Below are positions 1-6,726 of a stretch of 7,233 nt of DNA, one piece after another (within the stretch, counting starts at the first letter, position 1; each line of letters starts with the position of its first letter). Origin of the DNA: Clostridiales bacterium (GTDB taxonomy: Bacteria > Bacillota > Clostridia > Lachnospirales > WQUN01); NCBI GenBank assembly GCA_031254075.1, contig JAIRVD010000126.1, forward strand, positions 1 through 7,233. The letters run 5' to 3'. Position numbers and translations under genes: made by a program. A model generated the notes under the pieces. The model was given only the letters and a program-made list of their open reading frames with translations. It was not told where the DNA came from and did no database searches.

Positions 1-171
1 AATAATTGTTGACGAGTATGTACCCGGCGTATACAACGCGCTCGGTTCACCCGCTCCTCTGGCGGCAAAAAACATCAACGCCGCCACAATTAACACAATC
101 GCCGCGATTACGATTACTCCTATGCGTATCAAGTCCTTCTTGTGTAATACGAAAATTTTTGCACCACTCAT
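1..171 (-). CDS. Membrane-anchored protein, N-terminal 57 residues (partial, runs off the left edge)
   Basis: The reading frame is open from an ATG at 171-169 to the window edge, so only the N-terminus is visible. It reads as a short basic cytoplasmic segment (residues 1-17, with HKKDLIR), one strong hydrophobic helix (about 18-37), then the start of an outside domain with LYTPGTYSS (46-54). The ribosome binding site GGAAAGGA lies at 189-182, ten bases before the ATG. From memory, a YxPGxYxS stretch just after an N-terminal anchor occurs in small Firmicutes membrane proteins related to FMN-binding (FMN_bind) domains; this is a weak inference because the domain itself is outside the window. 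It follows the His/Cys-rich gene on the same strand with a 67-base gap and may share its transcript. Its ribosome binding site lies in a hairpin, described separately. The anchor is clear; the function is not. Confidence 0.72.
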   Translation of the reverse strand, partial: MSGAKIFVLHKKDLIRIGVIVIAAIVLIVAALMFFAARGAGEPSALYTPGTYSSTII

Positions 172-176
172 ATTTC

Positions 177-227
177 GCGCATCCTTTCCAGATTTTATAT
201 CATGTAAAAAATCTATGAAGGATGCGC
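177..227 (-). promoter_or_regulatory. Two-part stem-loop that contains the ribosome binding site of the downstream minus-strand gene
   Basis: The outer arms 177-186 and 218-227 are perfect 10-base inverted repeats (GCGCATCCTT / AAGGATGCGC). The inner arms 190-196 and 208-214 are perfect 7-base inverted repeats (AGATTTT / AAAATCT). A 3-by-3 internal loop separates the two stems and an 11-base loop closes the hairpin. On minus-strand RNA the 3' arm contains the AAGGA of the next gene, so the fold would hide its ribosome binding site. There is no U-run after the hairpin in that direction, which argues against a simple terminator for the upstream gene. In the plus direction it is followed by TTTATTTATT (228-237), which would suit a terminator, but no plus-strand gene ends here. 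A role in 3'-end protection or as a protein-binding site is also possible. Confidence 0.6.
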
Positions 228-238
228 TTTATTTATTC

Positions 239-520
239 CTAATCCATGCAATGGCAATCATGTAAATCGAAATCGTAGTCTTCGTCATGAACGTGGCATT
301 CGGTTTCGAATCTTACGGGAATGCGTATTTGTATTTTTTGAACAACGGTAAATTTTTCGTAGTTCTTGTGACGGTCGTGTTCTTTTTCGATGCAATGCTC
401 TTTGCAGTCGAATTCGACATGGTCAACATGCGCGTGCGCGTGAACGGTTATCGGAAGTTTTACGGTTATATCTTCGCAAACCTCGAACGGATGACATTCG
501 TGTTTATGTTTATGTTCCAT
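239..520 (-). CDS. His/Cys-rich small protein with two repeated units, probably spore-associated
   Basis: This 93-residue protein has 15 His and 7 Cys, so metal binding is likely. It opens with MEHKHKHECH and ends with HDCHCMD. Two units align: residues 12-43 and 57-91. They share F12/F57, V14/V59, I18/I63, P23/P68, the HV pair 31-32/76-77 and the FD pair 37-38/84-85, and both end in a His/Cys cluster. Alternating hydrophobic residues in each unit (ITVKLPITV, IQIRIPVRF) suggest beta strands. It has no signal peptide or membrane segment. AGAGGTG at 534-528 lies seven bases before the ATG, and a sigma-K-like promoter lies just upstream. The opposite-strand frame here lacks a ribosome binding site. 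I do not recognise the family. The strand pattern recalls small Firmicutes coat or SPOCS/DUF3794-like proteins, but that is only an impression. Confidence 0.82.
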   Translation of the reverse strand: MEHKHKHECHPFEVCEDITVKLPITVHAHAHVDHVEFDCKEHCIEKEHDRHKNYEKFTVVQKIQIRIPVRFETECHVHDEDYDFDLHDCHCMD

Positions 521-552
521 TTGGTTTCACCTCTTTTTTTGTGGACTTGTTA

Positions 553-581
553 TACAGTATGCAAAGCCGTGCATAAAGGTG
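553..581 (-). promoter_or_regulatory. Sigma-K-like promoter for the His/Cys-rich gene
   Basis: Read on the minus strand, CACC (581-578) is followed by exactly 16 bases and then CATACTGTA (561-553). This fits the Bacillus subtilis sigma-K consensus mACm-N16-CATANNNTA at every defined position. A transcript starting about 7 bases downstream would have a leader of roughly 25 bases containing the AGAGGTG ribosome binding site of the 93-residue gene. Sigma-K acts in the mother cell late in sporulation and drives coat genes, which suits a small His/Cys-rich protein. The match is direct; its use in this organism is inferred. Confidence 0.6.
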
Positions 582-592
582 AATTTTTATAC

Positions 593-620
593 TTGCGCGA
601 TGTATATAAAATAAGATAAT
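593..620 (+). promoter_or_regulatory. Candidate sigma-A promoter for the six-gene operon
   Basis: TTGCGC (593-598) and GATAAT (615-620) are separated by 16 bases. The stretch between them is very A/T-rich and includes TATAAA (605-610), an alternative -10. Transcription would start near 627. That excludes the ATG at 625 as the start of the first gene and leaves the ATG at 655 with its own ribosome binding site. Both hexamers deviate from consensus, so this is a moderate candidate. It does not overlap the leftward sigma-K-like element. Confidence 0.45.
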
Positions 621-640
621 CTGTATGTACAAAAATTTTT

Positions 641-648
641 GGGGGGAA
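641..648 (+). promoter_or_regulatory. Ribosome binding site deciding the start of the metalloprotease gene
   Basis: GGGGGGAA ends six bases before the ATG at 655. The in-frame upstream ATG at 625 has no such site and would put ten polar residues ahead of the signal peptide. The 655 start is therefore preferred. Confidence 0.65.
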
Positions 649-654
649 TTTAAA

Positions 655-2655
655 ATGAAAAAATTTTTTGCAATTTTGTTTTTCACTTTTATTTTTGCAA
701 CAACGGCTTACGCGTCGGAAAGCATTCCGAATAATGGCGGAAGAATTCAGGTTGACGGCAGAACAACGTATTCGTTTACGCCTGACCGTTCGGGATACTG
801 GGTATTCCAGACATCGGAAAACGGAGACAGCGACCCTAATTTGGAATTGCGCAGTTCCGACGGAAGAATAATTGCGGAAGACGACGACGGCGGCGGAGAT
901 TATAATTCGCTAATCATGTTACAGCTCGAGCAGGGCAGAACGTATACCTTGGTTGCGGGATTTTACTCCGGTAACCGCGGAAGATACATACTGGATGTCA
1001 CGCCGCTGACTGTGATGAACGCAACGAGCGATACTATGCAGGTAAACGGCGAGATGTCGTTTTTATTCACGCCGGCGGAAACGGGACTGTGGTCATTTGA
1101 AACGAGCAATAACGGAGGCAACGACCCTATGTTATGGCTGTACGACATGGCGGGGCAAATGGTGAATCTGGACGACGACAGCGGCAACGGATTAAACGCG
1201 AATTTACGCGCAAGAGTTAACGCCGGCACGGAATATCTTATTCGCGTCGGATATTACAATTACACCGGAGACGAAGGAAGCTGCACGCTTAACATCGCGC
1301 AAATTCCTGTTACGGAAATTTCGGGCGAGGGCGAATACACGGTAAAAAGCGATAATTATTTTTCATTTATTCCGAACGAAACGGGCTTTTGGACTTTCTC
1401 AACCGGCTTTAACAGAAGCTACGACCCGCATTTATGGTTGTACGACGATTTTGGAATTATCGCGGAAGACGACGACGGAAACGGTGATTTAAATTCGCGG
1501 CTGATAATTCCGCTTGAGGCGGGGCAGCTTTATTATTTGCACGCGGGTTTTTACACGGGCGAAAACGGAAAATACGCGCTTAACGTTGAAATTACGCCGA
1601 TGCCCGCACCCATTGTTGCAAATCCCGCGAATTTATTCGAAGCAAATCAGCATCGCGCGGACCGTCCCGCTTGGATGACCGACGTGCGTTTTCAAAATCA
1701 TAATCGTTCGTTTGAAGGAGCAAACGGCGTTTGGGAAGCTGCCGTTCGCGAATTATTTGCGGATAAGCAGGTGACTTCGGGCGATTATTCTCAAACGCAT
1801 TTATTCCGCAGCCCCGTGACGCATGATTTCAGCTTCCGAACGAGGGAAAGCCTGCGAATCGCAGCCGCCGCGGAAAGTTATTTCAATCAGTTGCCCTATA
1901 ACCATGATTATATTTCTGAAATTATTTTTGATTATCTCGGATTCAATTTTACCGCCGGCGAAAGCGGCGGCATGTATATCGGACGCGAACGTTTTTCTAC
2001 AATTACACTGGACATTAGCCGCAGAGGCGATTGGGCAGTGGCTGTTCTCGGGCACGAATTTGCGCACGCGCTGAGTTTCGGCGAAAGTTTATCCGATTTC
2101 GTTGAAGAAGGATTGATGGATTGGGAATACTCCACACAGGGGGAAGGCGCGCGTGAAGTTAATCCGCTCGGAATTCAAAACGCGCACGGCTTAATGTATA
2201 ACAGCAGTTTCGACCGAACGCTCGAACGGCTCGCGGGGCAGGAAGAATTTTGGTTTTACGCGTCATTTTCCGACCACGCATACGGCGAGTTTTGGAATTC
2301 TTATTTGCGCGAAGTCGTAAGCTTCCGCGAAATGCAGGTTTTGCGAAGCCTGATGCGTGCCTGTGATAATTCTCCGACTTTGGCGTATCATTTCGAAGAA
2401 TTTGTAAACATGCCGTTCGAGGATTTCCAAGAAGAAATTCTGCGCGACTGGCGAACCGTTTTTGTTGAAGCGCATCCGTCAAATAATTTCGCTCAAACGC
2501 CGCCGACAGCTTCACAGCAACATGATGCGTTAATCAATTTGGAAAACAATTTTGCGTTAGTCGGCAGCTTCGCGCGGCAATTCAATATCGCGCCATACAC
2601 GGCTGTTCTGCCGGATATTCAAAATAATCATCAGCTAAGATTGCAAAGTCAGTAA
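655..2655 (+). CDS. Secreted PPC-repeat protein with a C-terminal HExxH metalloprotease-like domain
   Basis: This is a 666-residue exported protein. A signal peptide (residues 1-20) ends in AYA before Ser21. Three PPC-like (bacterial pre-peptidase C-terminal type) beta domains follow at about 38-116, 134-214 and 234-312. Each has a turn of the type xFxFTPxxTGxWxFxT and an Asp-rich loop such as EDDDGGGD (75-82), LDDDSGNG (172-179) and EDDDGNGD (271-278), which could bind calcium. After a Pro-rich linker comes a domain with HEFAH (467-471), a zinc-peptidase motif, and EEGLMDW (484-490), whose Glu485 could be the third zinc ligand as in gluzincins. There is no C-terminal anchor or sorting signal, so it is probably released or loosely bound. 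The next gene starts 12 bases downstream. The HExxH domain matches no family I can name, and its substrate is unknown. Confidence 0.88.
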   Translation: MKKFFAILFFTFIFATTAYASESIPNNGGRIQVDGRTTYSFTPDRSGYWVFQTSENGDSDPNLELRSSDGRIIAEDDDGGGDYNSLIMLQLEQGRTYTLVAGFYSGNRGRYILDVTPLTVMNATSDTMQVNGEMSFLFTPAETGLWSFETSNNGGNDPMLWLYDMAGQMVNLDDDSGNGLNANLRARVNAGTEYLIRVGYYNYTGDEGSCTLNIAQIPVTEISGEGEYTVKSDNYFSFIPNETGFWTFSTGFNRSYDPHLWLYDDFGIIAEDDDGNGDLNSRLIIPLEAGQLYYLHAGFYTGENGKYALNVEITPMPAPIVANPANLFEANQHRADRPAWMTDVRFQNHNRSFEGANGVWEAAVRELFADKQVTSGDYSQTHLFRSPVTHDFSFRTRESLRIAAAAESYFNQLPYNHDYISEIIFDYLGFNFTAGESGGMYIGRERFSTITLDISRRGDWAVAVLGHEFAHALSFGESLSDFVEEGLMDWEYSTQGEGAREVNPLGIQNAHGLMYNSSFDRTLERLAGQEEFWFYASFSDHAYGEFWNSYLREVVSFREMQVLRSLMRACDNSPTLAYHFEEFVNMPFEDFQEEILRDWRTVFVEAHPSNNFAQTPPTASQQHDALINLENNFALVGSFARQFNIAPYTAVLPDIQNNHQLRLQSQ

Positions 2656-2667
2656 GGAGATTAAAAT

Positions 2668-3480
2668 ATGAAAAAATTTTTACTGATTTTTGTTTTTTGT
2701 ATTTTATTTTCATGTCCGGTTTTTGCAAACGCGCCGTCGCTTAGTGTCGGGCTTTCCGGTCAACGAAAAATTCCCGCGGCGCAGCTTTCGTATTCGTGGC
2801 AAAGCGACGGTGTTGCGATTGATTCCGATTCACCGCATCCGTTGCAGCTTTCCGATTACGCACCTTACACGCTTGCGGTCGAAACTCCCGGCGCGCAGGT
2901 GCAATTGGAATTCGGCACCGCGCCGCTGTTATATCATGTGCATCGCTGGAACGCCGAACTTGCCGACACAGAAAATTTATCCGCGTCATGGTATGAATTA
3001 AATGAACATGTCGAAGTCGAAAATAATGTTTTCAGTTTCGCCGACGACGGAAATAATTATATCTACACCGTTTTTGCGGAATGGGAGCAGGGACGTTCGA
3101 TTTATGCGTTTCGGATAACCACGCCCGACCCGATTCGCGTTTCCGTTAACGGGCGGCAAATCATTTTCGTCGACCAAAACCCGATAATCATCGACGGCAG
3201 GACATTTGTTCCCGTGCGCGGCGTTTTTGAAAATTTGGGTTTTTCCGTAGAATGGCAGGCGGCTACTTCGTCCGTCCTGCTTTCTCGCGGAAATTTCTTT
3301 ATTTCTTTGCAAATAGGCGAACCGAATTTCATTGCAAATTCCGTTTCGCATCCGCTTGACGTTCCCGCGCAAATTATTAACGGACGCACAATGCTTCCGC
3401 TTCGCGCCGTTTTAGAAAGCGCGGGTTACAGTATTGCTTGGGATGCCGCCACACGAACAGTATTAATTTCAGAGGAGTGA
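2668..3480 (+). CDS. Secreted protein with a C-terminal copper-amine-oxidase N-terminal-type (stalk) domain
   Basis: This 270-residue protein has a signal peptide (1-20) ending in VFA before Asn21. Cys16 follows LFS, but Phe at that place makes a lipobox unlikely. Residues about 30-152 look like a beta-sandwich; they contain SYSWQSDGVAIDS (41-53) and a W/Y-rich stretch ending in SIYAFRI (144-150). Residues 157-268 form a stalk domain (PF07833 type) made of two similar halves: NPIIIDGRTFVPVRGVFE (171-188) and PAQIINGRTMLPLRAVLE (233-250), each followed by a G[FY]S[VI]xW strand and a V-L-[LI]-S strand. Despite the family name, no catalytic copper centre is implied; such domains are common in Firmicutes surface proteins. 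AAGGAG at 2654-2659 overlaps the stop codon of the metalloprotease gene, which suggests coupled translation. A shared role in the envelope is an inference. Confidence 0.88.
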   Translation: MKKFLLIFVFCILFSCPVFANAPSLSVGLSGQRKIPAAQLSYSWQSDGVAIDSDSPHPLQLSDYAPYTLAVETPGAQVQLEFGTAPLLYHVHRWNAELADTENLSASWYELNEHVEVENNVFSFADDGNNYIYTVFAEWEQGRSIYAFRITTPDPIRVSVNGRQIIFVDQNPIIIDGRTFVPVRGVFENLGFSVEWQAATSSVLLSRGNFFISLQIGEPNFIANSVSHPLDVPAQIINGRTMLPLRAVLESAGYSIAWDAATRTVLISEE

Positions 3481-3489
3481 CTTCATTTG
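3472..3489 (+). promoter_or_regulatory. Ribosome binding site and TTG start of the ABC ATPase gene
   Basis: GAGGAG (3472-3477) abuts the TGA stop of the stalk-domain gene. The nearest in-frame start giving the usual ABC N-terminus (IEVKSLTKNYG) is TTG at 3487, nine bases further on. The site inside the upstream coding end suggests re-initiation after that gene. Confidence 0.6.
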
Positions 3490-4437
3490 ATAGAAGTAAA
3501 AAGCCTTACGAAAAATTACGGCGTTCGTAAGGCAATCGACGATTTGAATTTTTCCATTGAAGCGGGAGAAATTGTGGGCTTTCTCGGTCCTAACGGGGCA
3601 GGAAAAACGACTGCGATGAATATTATGACCGGATTTATCGCGGCATCATCGGGCGATGTAAAAATCAACGGCATTGATATTTTGGCAGAACCGGAACTCG
3701 CGAAAGCGAATATCGGATACTTGCCCGACACTCCGCCGGTCTATGGCGACATGCGCGTTTGCGAATATTTAAATTTCGTCGCGGATATCAAAGGTGTGCG
3801 AAAAAGAAATCGCAAAGCAATGATTGAAGATGTAATGCGGCAAGTTAATATTTCCGAAATGCCGCGCCGTTTAATTAAAAATCTTTCACGCGGATACCGT
3901 CAGCGAGTCGGGCTTGCACAAGCCATGATTGGCGAGCCGAAGGTAATTATAATGGACGAGCCGACCACCGGACTTGACCCGAAGCAAATCATCGAAATGC
4001 GCGATGTAATAAAAAATCTCGGCAAGAAACACACCGTAATTCTTTCGAGCCACATAATGCAGGAAGTCAGTGCGGTTTGCGACCGCGTTCTTATAATTAA
4101 TCTCGGAAAAATCGTCGCTTCCGGCACGCCCGAGCATCTTTCGCACGGCTTGCATAAGAACGGCATCCACGTTCGCGTAAAGGGTAAGCCCGATAAAATT
4201 CTCAGCGCGCTTACAGATAACTTAACCCTAAAATCCACCTCCGCCGAACCCGCAAAAGAACCCGGCACCGATGACCTCTATTTCAAAGACGACGAAAACT
4301 CCGACAAACGCGAAGAGATTTTCTATTGCATGGCAGAAAATAATTTTCCGATTCTTATGATGAAGTCAACGGAAATTTCATTGGAAGAAATTTTCTTATC
4401 GCTCACTCAAGGAGGTTCAGATGTTGCCCGTATATAA
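3487..4437 (+). CDS. ABC transporter ATP-binding protein, GldA type
   Basis: This 316-residue protein is the nucleotide-binding subunit expected to power the permease encoded next. Walker A is GPNGAGKTT (34-42), the signature is LSRGYRQRVGLAQAM (133-147), Walker B is VIIMDEPTTGLDP (153-165) and the switch His is His189. The usual Q-loop Gln is missing; the region reads GYLPDTPPVYGDM (77-89), the form seen in GldA-like and related ABC-2 ATPases. After about residue 225 there is a C-terminal extension ending in EISLEEIFLSLTQG, typical of ATPases that pair with ABC-2 permeases. The start is TTG, since no suitable ATG is available. It follows the stalk-domain gene by six bases and overlaps the permease gene by 17 bases. 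The family call is firm; in a non-gliding Firmicute the Gld name describes similarity and not gliding. Confidence 0.93.
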   Translation: MIEVKSLTKNYGVRKAIDDLNFSIEAGEIVGFLGPNGAGKTTAMNIMTGFIAASSGDVKINGIDILAEPELAKANIGYLPDTPPVYGDMRVCEYLNFVADIKGVRKRNRKAMIEDVMRQVNISEMPRRLIKNLSRGYRQRVGLAQAMIGEPKVIIMDEPTTGLDPKQIIEMRDVIKNLGKKHTVILSSHIMQEVSAVCDRVLIINLGKIVASGTPEHLSHGLHKNGIHVRVKGKPDKILSALTDNLTLKSTSAEPAKEPGTDDLYFKDDENSDKREEIFYCMAENNFPILMMKSTEISLEEIFLSLTQGGSDVARI

Positions 4438-5284
4438 AAAAGAAATGCGAACGTATTTCACGCAAATGCCGGGATATATTTTTTTGGCGTTTTTTTTGTT
4501 GTTGATTGGAATTTTTTTTACGCTTGTAAATGTGCGCGGTGCGGACGGAAATTTTCAGCATGTGCTTTCTAATGTAATAATTTTCTTTTTCATTTTAATG
4601 CCGGTGCTTACTATGCGGATTTTTTCGGAGGAAGCGCGGCAGAAGACCGACCAACTGCTTTTTACAAGCCCGCTTTCGATAACGGGAATTGTACTCGGTA
4701 AATTTTTCGCCGCTCTGACGTTATTTTTAATCGGCGTTGCGGTAACGGCAGTGATGCCGTTTTTACTGCGCAATTACGGCGAGCTTCCCGTTAATCAAAT
4801 TGTCGGCACGTATATCGGGTTTTGTTTGTTCGGAATGGCTTGCATCGCAATCGGGGTTTTCATCTCCGTTCTCACCGAAAACCAAATCATAGCCGCAGTC
4901 GGAACAATGGCGGCTATTTTCATTATGTTTTTAATCGACGCGATTGCGGCTTCGATGCCGACGACGACGATTGCATCTTTCGTTTTCGTGATTTTCGTGA
5001 TTTTCGCGGTTACATCTGTTTTTTATAATTCGACACGAAAGATTTCCGCCGCCGTCATTGTCGGCGTAATCGCGGTTGTGATTGCGGGCGGCTTGTATTT
5101 TTTCAATAATTTAATCTTCGACGGAATTATCGTGCGTACGTTGCTGTGGTTTTCAATTTATTCGCGCTTTAGCTCATTCACTCGCGGAATTTTACGTGTG
5201 AGCGATATCGCTTATTATATTTCGTTTGCCGCGTTGTTTATTTATTTTACGGTTAACGTAATCGAAAAAAGGAGGTGGCGTTGA
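4421..5284 (+). CDS. ABC-2 type permease, GldF type
   Basis: This 287-residue integral membrane protein is the transmembrane partner of the preceding ATPase. Hydrophobic segments lie at about 18-36, 50-66, 93-116, 127-150, 155-175, 183-201, 208-227 and 262-281, more than the six usual for ABC-2 permeases, so two may be half-helices or interfacial. The conserved cytoplasmic segment EEARQKTDQLLFTSPLS (70-86) followed by GIVLGKFFAAL (89-99) is the ABC-2 hallmark and likely contacts the ATPase. The ribosome binding site AGGAGG (4410-4415) lies inside the ATPase gene, whose end overlaps this start by 17 bases. The stop codon overlaps the next ATG as TGATG. What is moved is not known for this family; export or membrane-complex assembly is the common assumption. 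Confidence 0.92.
   Translation: MLPVYKKEMRTYFTQMPGYIFLAFFLLLIGIFFTLVNVRGADGNFQHVLSNVIIFFFILMPVLTMRIFSEEARQKTDQLLFTSPLSITGIVLGKFFAALTLFLIGVAVTAVMPFLLRNYGELPVNQIVGTYIGFCLFGMACIAIGVFISVLTENQIIAAVGTMAAIFIMFLIDAIAASMPTTTIASFVFVIFVIFAVTSVFYNSTRKISAAVIVGVIAVVIAGGLYFFNNLIFDGIIVRTLLWFSIYSRFSSFTRGILRVSDIAYYISFAALFIYFTVNVIEKRRWR
4979..5010 (+). repeat. Short imperfect tandem repeat inside the permease gene
   Basis: A 12-base unit close to TTCGTGATTTTC repeats about two and a half times and encodes VFVIFVIFAV in a membrane helix. It stays in frame and probably reflects low-complexity coding for hydrophobic residues; it could be a slippage site. Confidence 0.4.
5270..5276 (+). promoter_or_regulatory. Ribosome binding site deciding the start of the GldG-type gene
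   Basis: AGGAGGT lies seven bases before the ATG at 5284. The in-frame GTG at 5275 falls inside this site and so cannot be the start it serves. The ATG overlaps the permease stop as TGATG, a typical coupled junction. Confidence 0.75.
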
Positions 5285-6726
5285 TGCTTGATAAACGTTT
5301 TCGCTACGGTACTTTTTCCACCGTAATGATGCTTCTTGCGATTGTGCTGTTTGTGCTTGTGAATCTTGTTGCGGGTGAATTTAATTACACGCGCGATTTA
5401 ACAGCGGAGCAACTTTTTACGCTTTCTGAGCAAAGCCGCGATTTTTTGGCGGAATTGGACGAAGATGTAACACTGACTCTAATCGCCGGCGCGGGTAAGG
5501 AATTCGTTATCGCGGACGTTTCGCGAATAACGCGGCAACTGCTTGAGGAATACGCCGATGCGTCGCCGCGCATTCGTATCGAAACGCGCGACCCTATGTT
5601 AAATCCGGCGTTGATTCATCGTTTTGCGGCGGAAGCGGGCGTTGAAGGCGGTATTCCCGATTTCAGCGTGGTTGTGGAAAGCGGCACGGGGGTTCGCGTA
5701 ATTGAGCCGCAGGAAATGATTGATTACGAACAAAATTGGTTTACCGGCGCGGTAAATATCACGGGCTACAATATCGAACGCGAAATTACGCGAACGATTC
5801 ATCGCGCTGTTCAGGGTGCGGACGCGATTATTTATTATGTAACGGGCAGTGGCGAGGCTTCGCTTGCGCCGGAATTTATTACGTTTTTAGAAAACGAAAA
5901 TTATGTTTTTCGCGAAGTAAATCTTGTGCTGTATGAAATCCCCGACGACGCGGATATTTTGTTTATTCCGATGCCTCAGCGTGATTGGACGGAAATAAAG
6001 GCGCAACGCATAAGTGATTTTCTCCAAAACGAGGGACGGGCGTTTTTTGCGCTCGATTACGCCGACGCGTTGACGCCGAATCTCGCGGGAGTTTTGGACG
6101 CCTACGGACTTGCGCTTTCTGATAATTTAATTATTGAAGAAAGTCCGCAAAATATTTTTGCGCAGTATTTTATTATTCCGAACGTGGCACAGCACGAAAT
6201 AACGGAAAATTTACGTGCGCAAAATTTCGCGAACATCATGACGTTTTTCCCCGTTGAAATGCAAATTAACGGCGTTCGCAGAACAACACTCGATATCGCG
6301 CCGCTGTGGATTACATCGCAAAGCGCGTTCGCACGTTCGATTGACACCGAAGCGGAATCACTCGCGCGAATACCGTCCGACATCGCCGGACCGTTTCCGC
6401 TCGCGCTTGCCGTTACCGACCGCATTTTTACACAAGGAGAAGAATTTATCACGCGCCTCGTTTTTGTCAACAGCACGAATTTCATCAGCCCACAGTTAAA
6501 CGCATACATCGGCGAGGGTAATTGGCAGTTTGTTTTAAACTCCATGCGCTGGCTGCAAGACACGCCGACAAGCATTTATATTCCCGGCAAAACTCCGCCC
6601 GGGCAAATGCCTCTGCTCATCACCGACGGCGCAACAAGAGTAATCGGCGGCGTCGCAATGGGCGGGCTTCCGCTGATATGTATTGCAATCGGCGCGGTGA
6701 TTTGGCTCAGACGGAGGAACGCATAA
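5284..6726 (+). CDS. GldG-type ABC transporter auxiliary protein
   Basis: This 480-residue protein has one N-terminal membrane helix (about 12-30), a large extracytoplasmic domain, and a C-terminal helix (about 453-475) ending in RRRN. Features of the ABC_transp_aux / GldG family are visible: DLTAEQLFTLSEQS (38-51) just after the first helix, a segment on a bent polypeptide path ending in IRIETRDP (97-104), YVTGSGEASL (185-194) where the family has a TGHGE-like turn, and FVNSTNFIS to FVLNSMRWLQD (394-426) near the end, matching the family's conserved NxxxWL region. Such proteins are encoded beside GldA/GldF-like subunits and are thought to form part of the complex on the outer side of the membrane. 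It lacks a cleavable signal peptide. It overlaps the next gene by one base (TAATG). The family call is firm; the molecular role is not settled. Confidence 0.9.
   Translation: MLDKRFRYGTFSTVMMLLAIVLFVLVNLVAGEFNYTRDLTAEQLFTLSEQSRDFLAELDEDVTLTLIAGAGKEFVIADVSRITRQLLEEYADASPRIRIETRDPMLNPALIHRFAAEAGVEGGIPDFSVVVESGTGVRVIEPQEMIDYEQNWFTGAVNITGYNIEREITRTIHRAVQGADAIIYYVTGSGEASLAPEFITFLENENYVFREVNLVLYEIPDDADILFIPMPQRDWTEIKAQRISDFLQNEGRAFFALDYADALTPNLAGVLDAYGLALSDNLIIEESPQNIFAQYFIIPNVAQHEITENLRAQNFANIMTFFPVEMQINGVRRTTLDIAPLWITSQSAFARSIDTEAESLARIPSDIAGPFPLALAVTDRIFTQGEEFITRLVFVNSTNFISPQLNAYIGEGNWQFVLNSMRWLQDTPTSIYIPGKTPPGQMPLLITDGATRVIGGVAMGGLPLICIAIGAVIWLRRRNA

Noticed and set aside
228..237. T-rich tail after the hairpin as a plus-strand terminator
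   Set aside because: No plus-strand gene ends upstream of it. It could stop antisense transcription, but nothing in the window needs it.
287..619. A 110-codon open frame on the plus strand opposite the His/Cys-rich gene
   Set aside because: It has no ribosome binding site, and its hydrophobic runs mirror the antisense of the His/Asp/Glu-rich protein. The minus-strand frame has a good ribosome binding site and promoter.
625..654. Earlier ATG for the metalloprotease gene
   Set aside because: It falls next to the predicted transcription start, has no ribosome binding site, and would place ten residues before an otherwise typical signal peptide.
2159..2515. A 118-codon minus-strand open frame in the metalloprotease gene
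   Set aside because: It is Arg-rich and of low complexity, as expected for an antisense frame of a coding region, and overlaps the conserved peptidase-like domain.
2713..2715. Cys16 of the stalk-domain protein as a lipoprotein attachment site
   Set aside because: The preceding LFS has Phe where small residues are needed, and a better signal peptidase I site (VFA before Asn21) follows.
6102..6575. A 157-codon minus-strand open frame inside the GldG-type gene
   Set aside because: It lies wholly within a well-supported gene, has no recognisable domain and no ribosome binding site setting, and is best explained as antisense of that gene.
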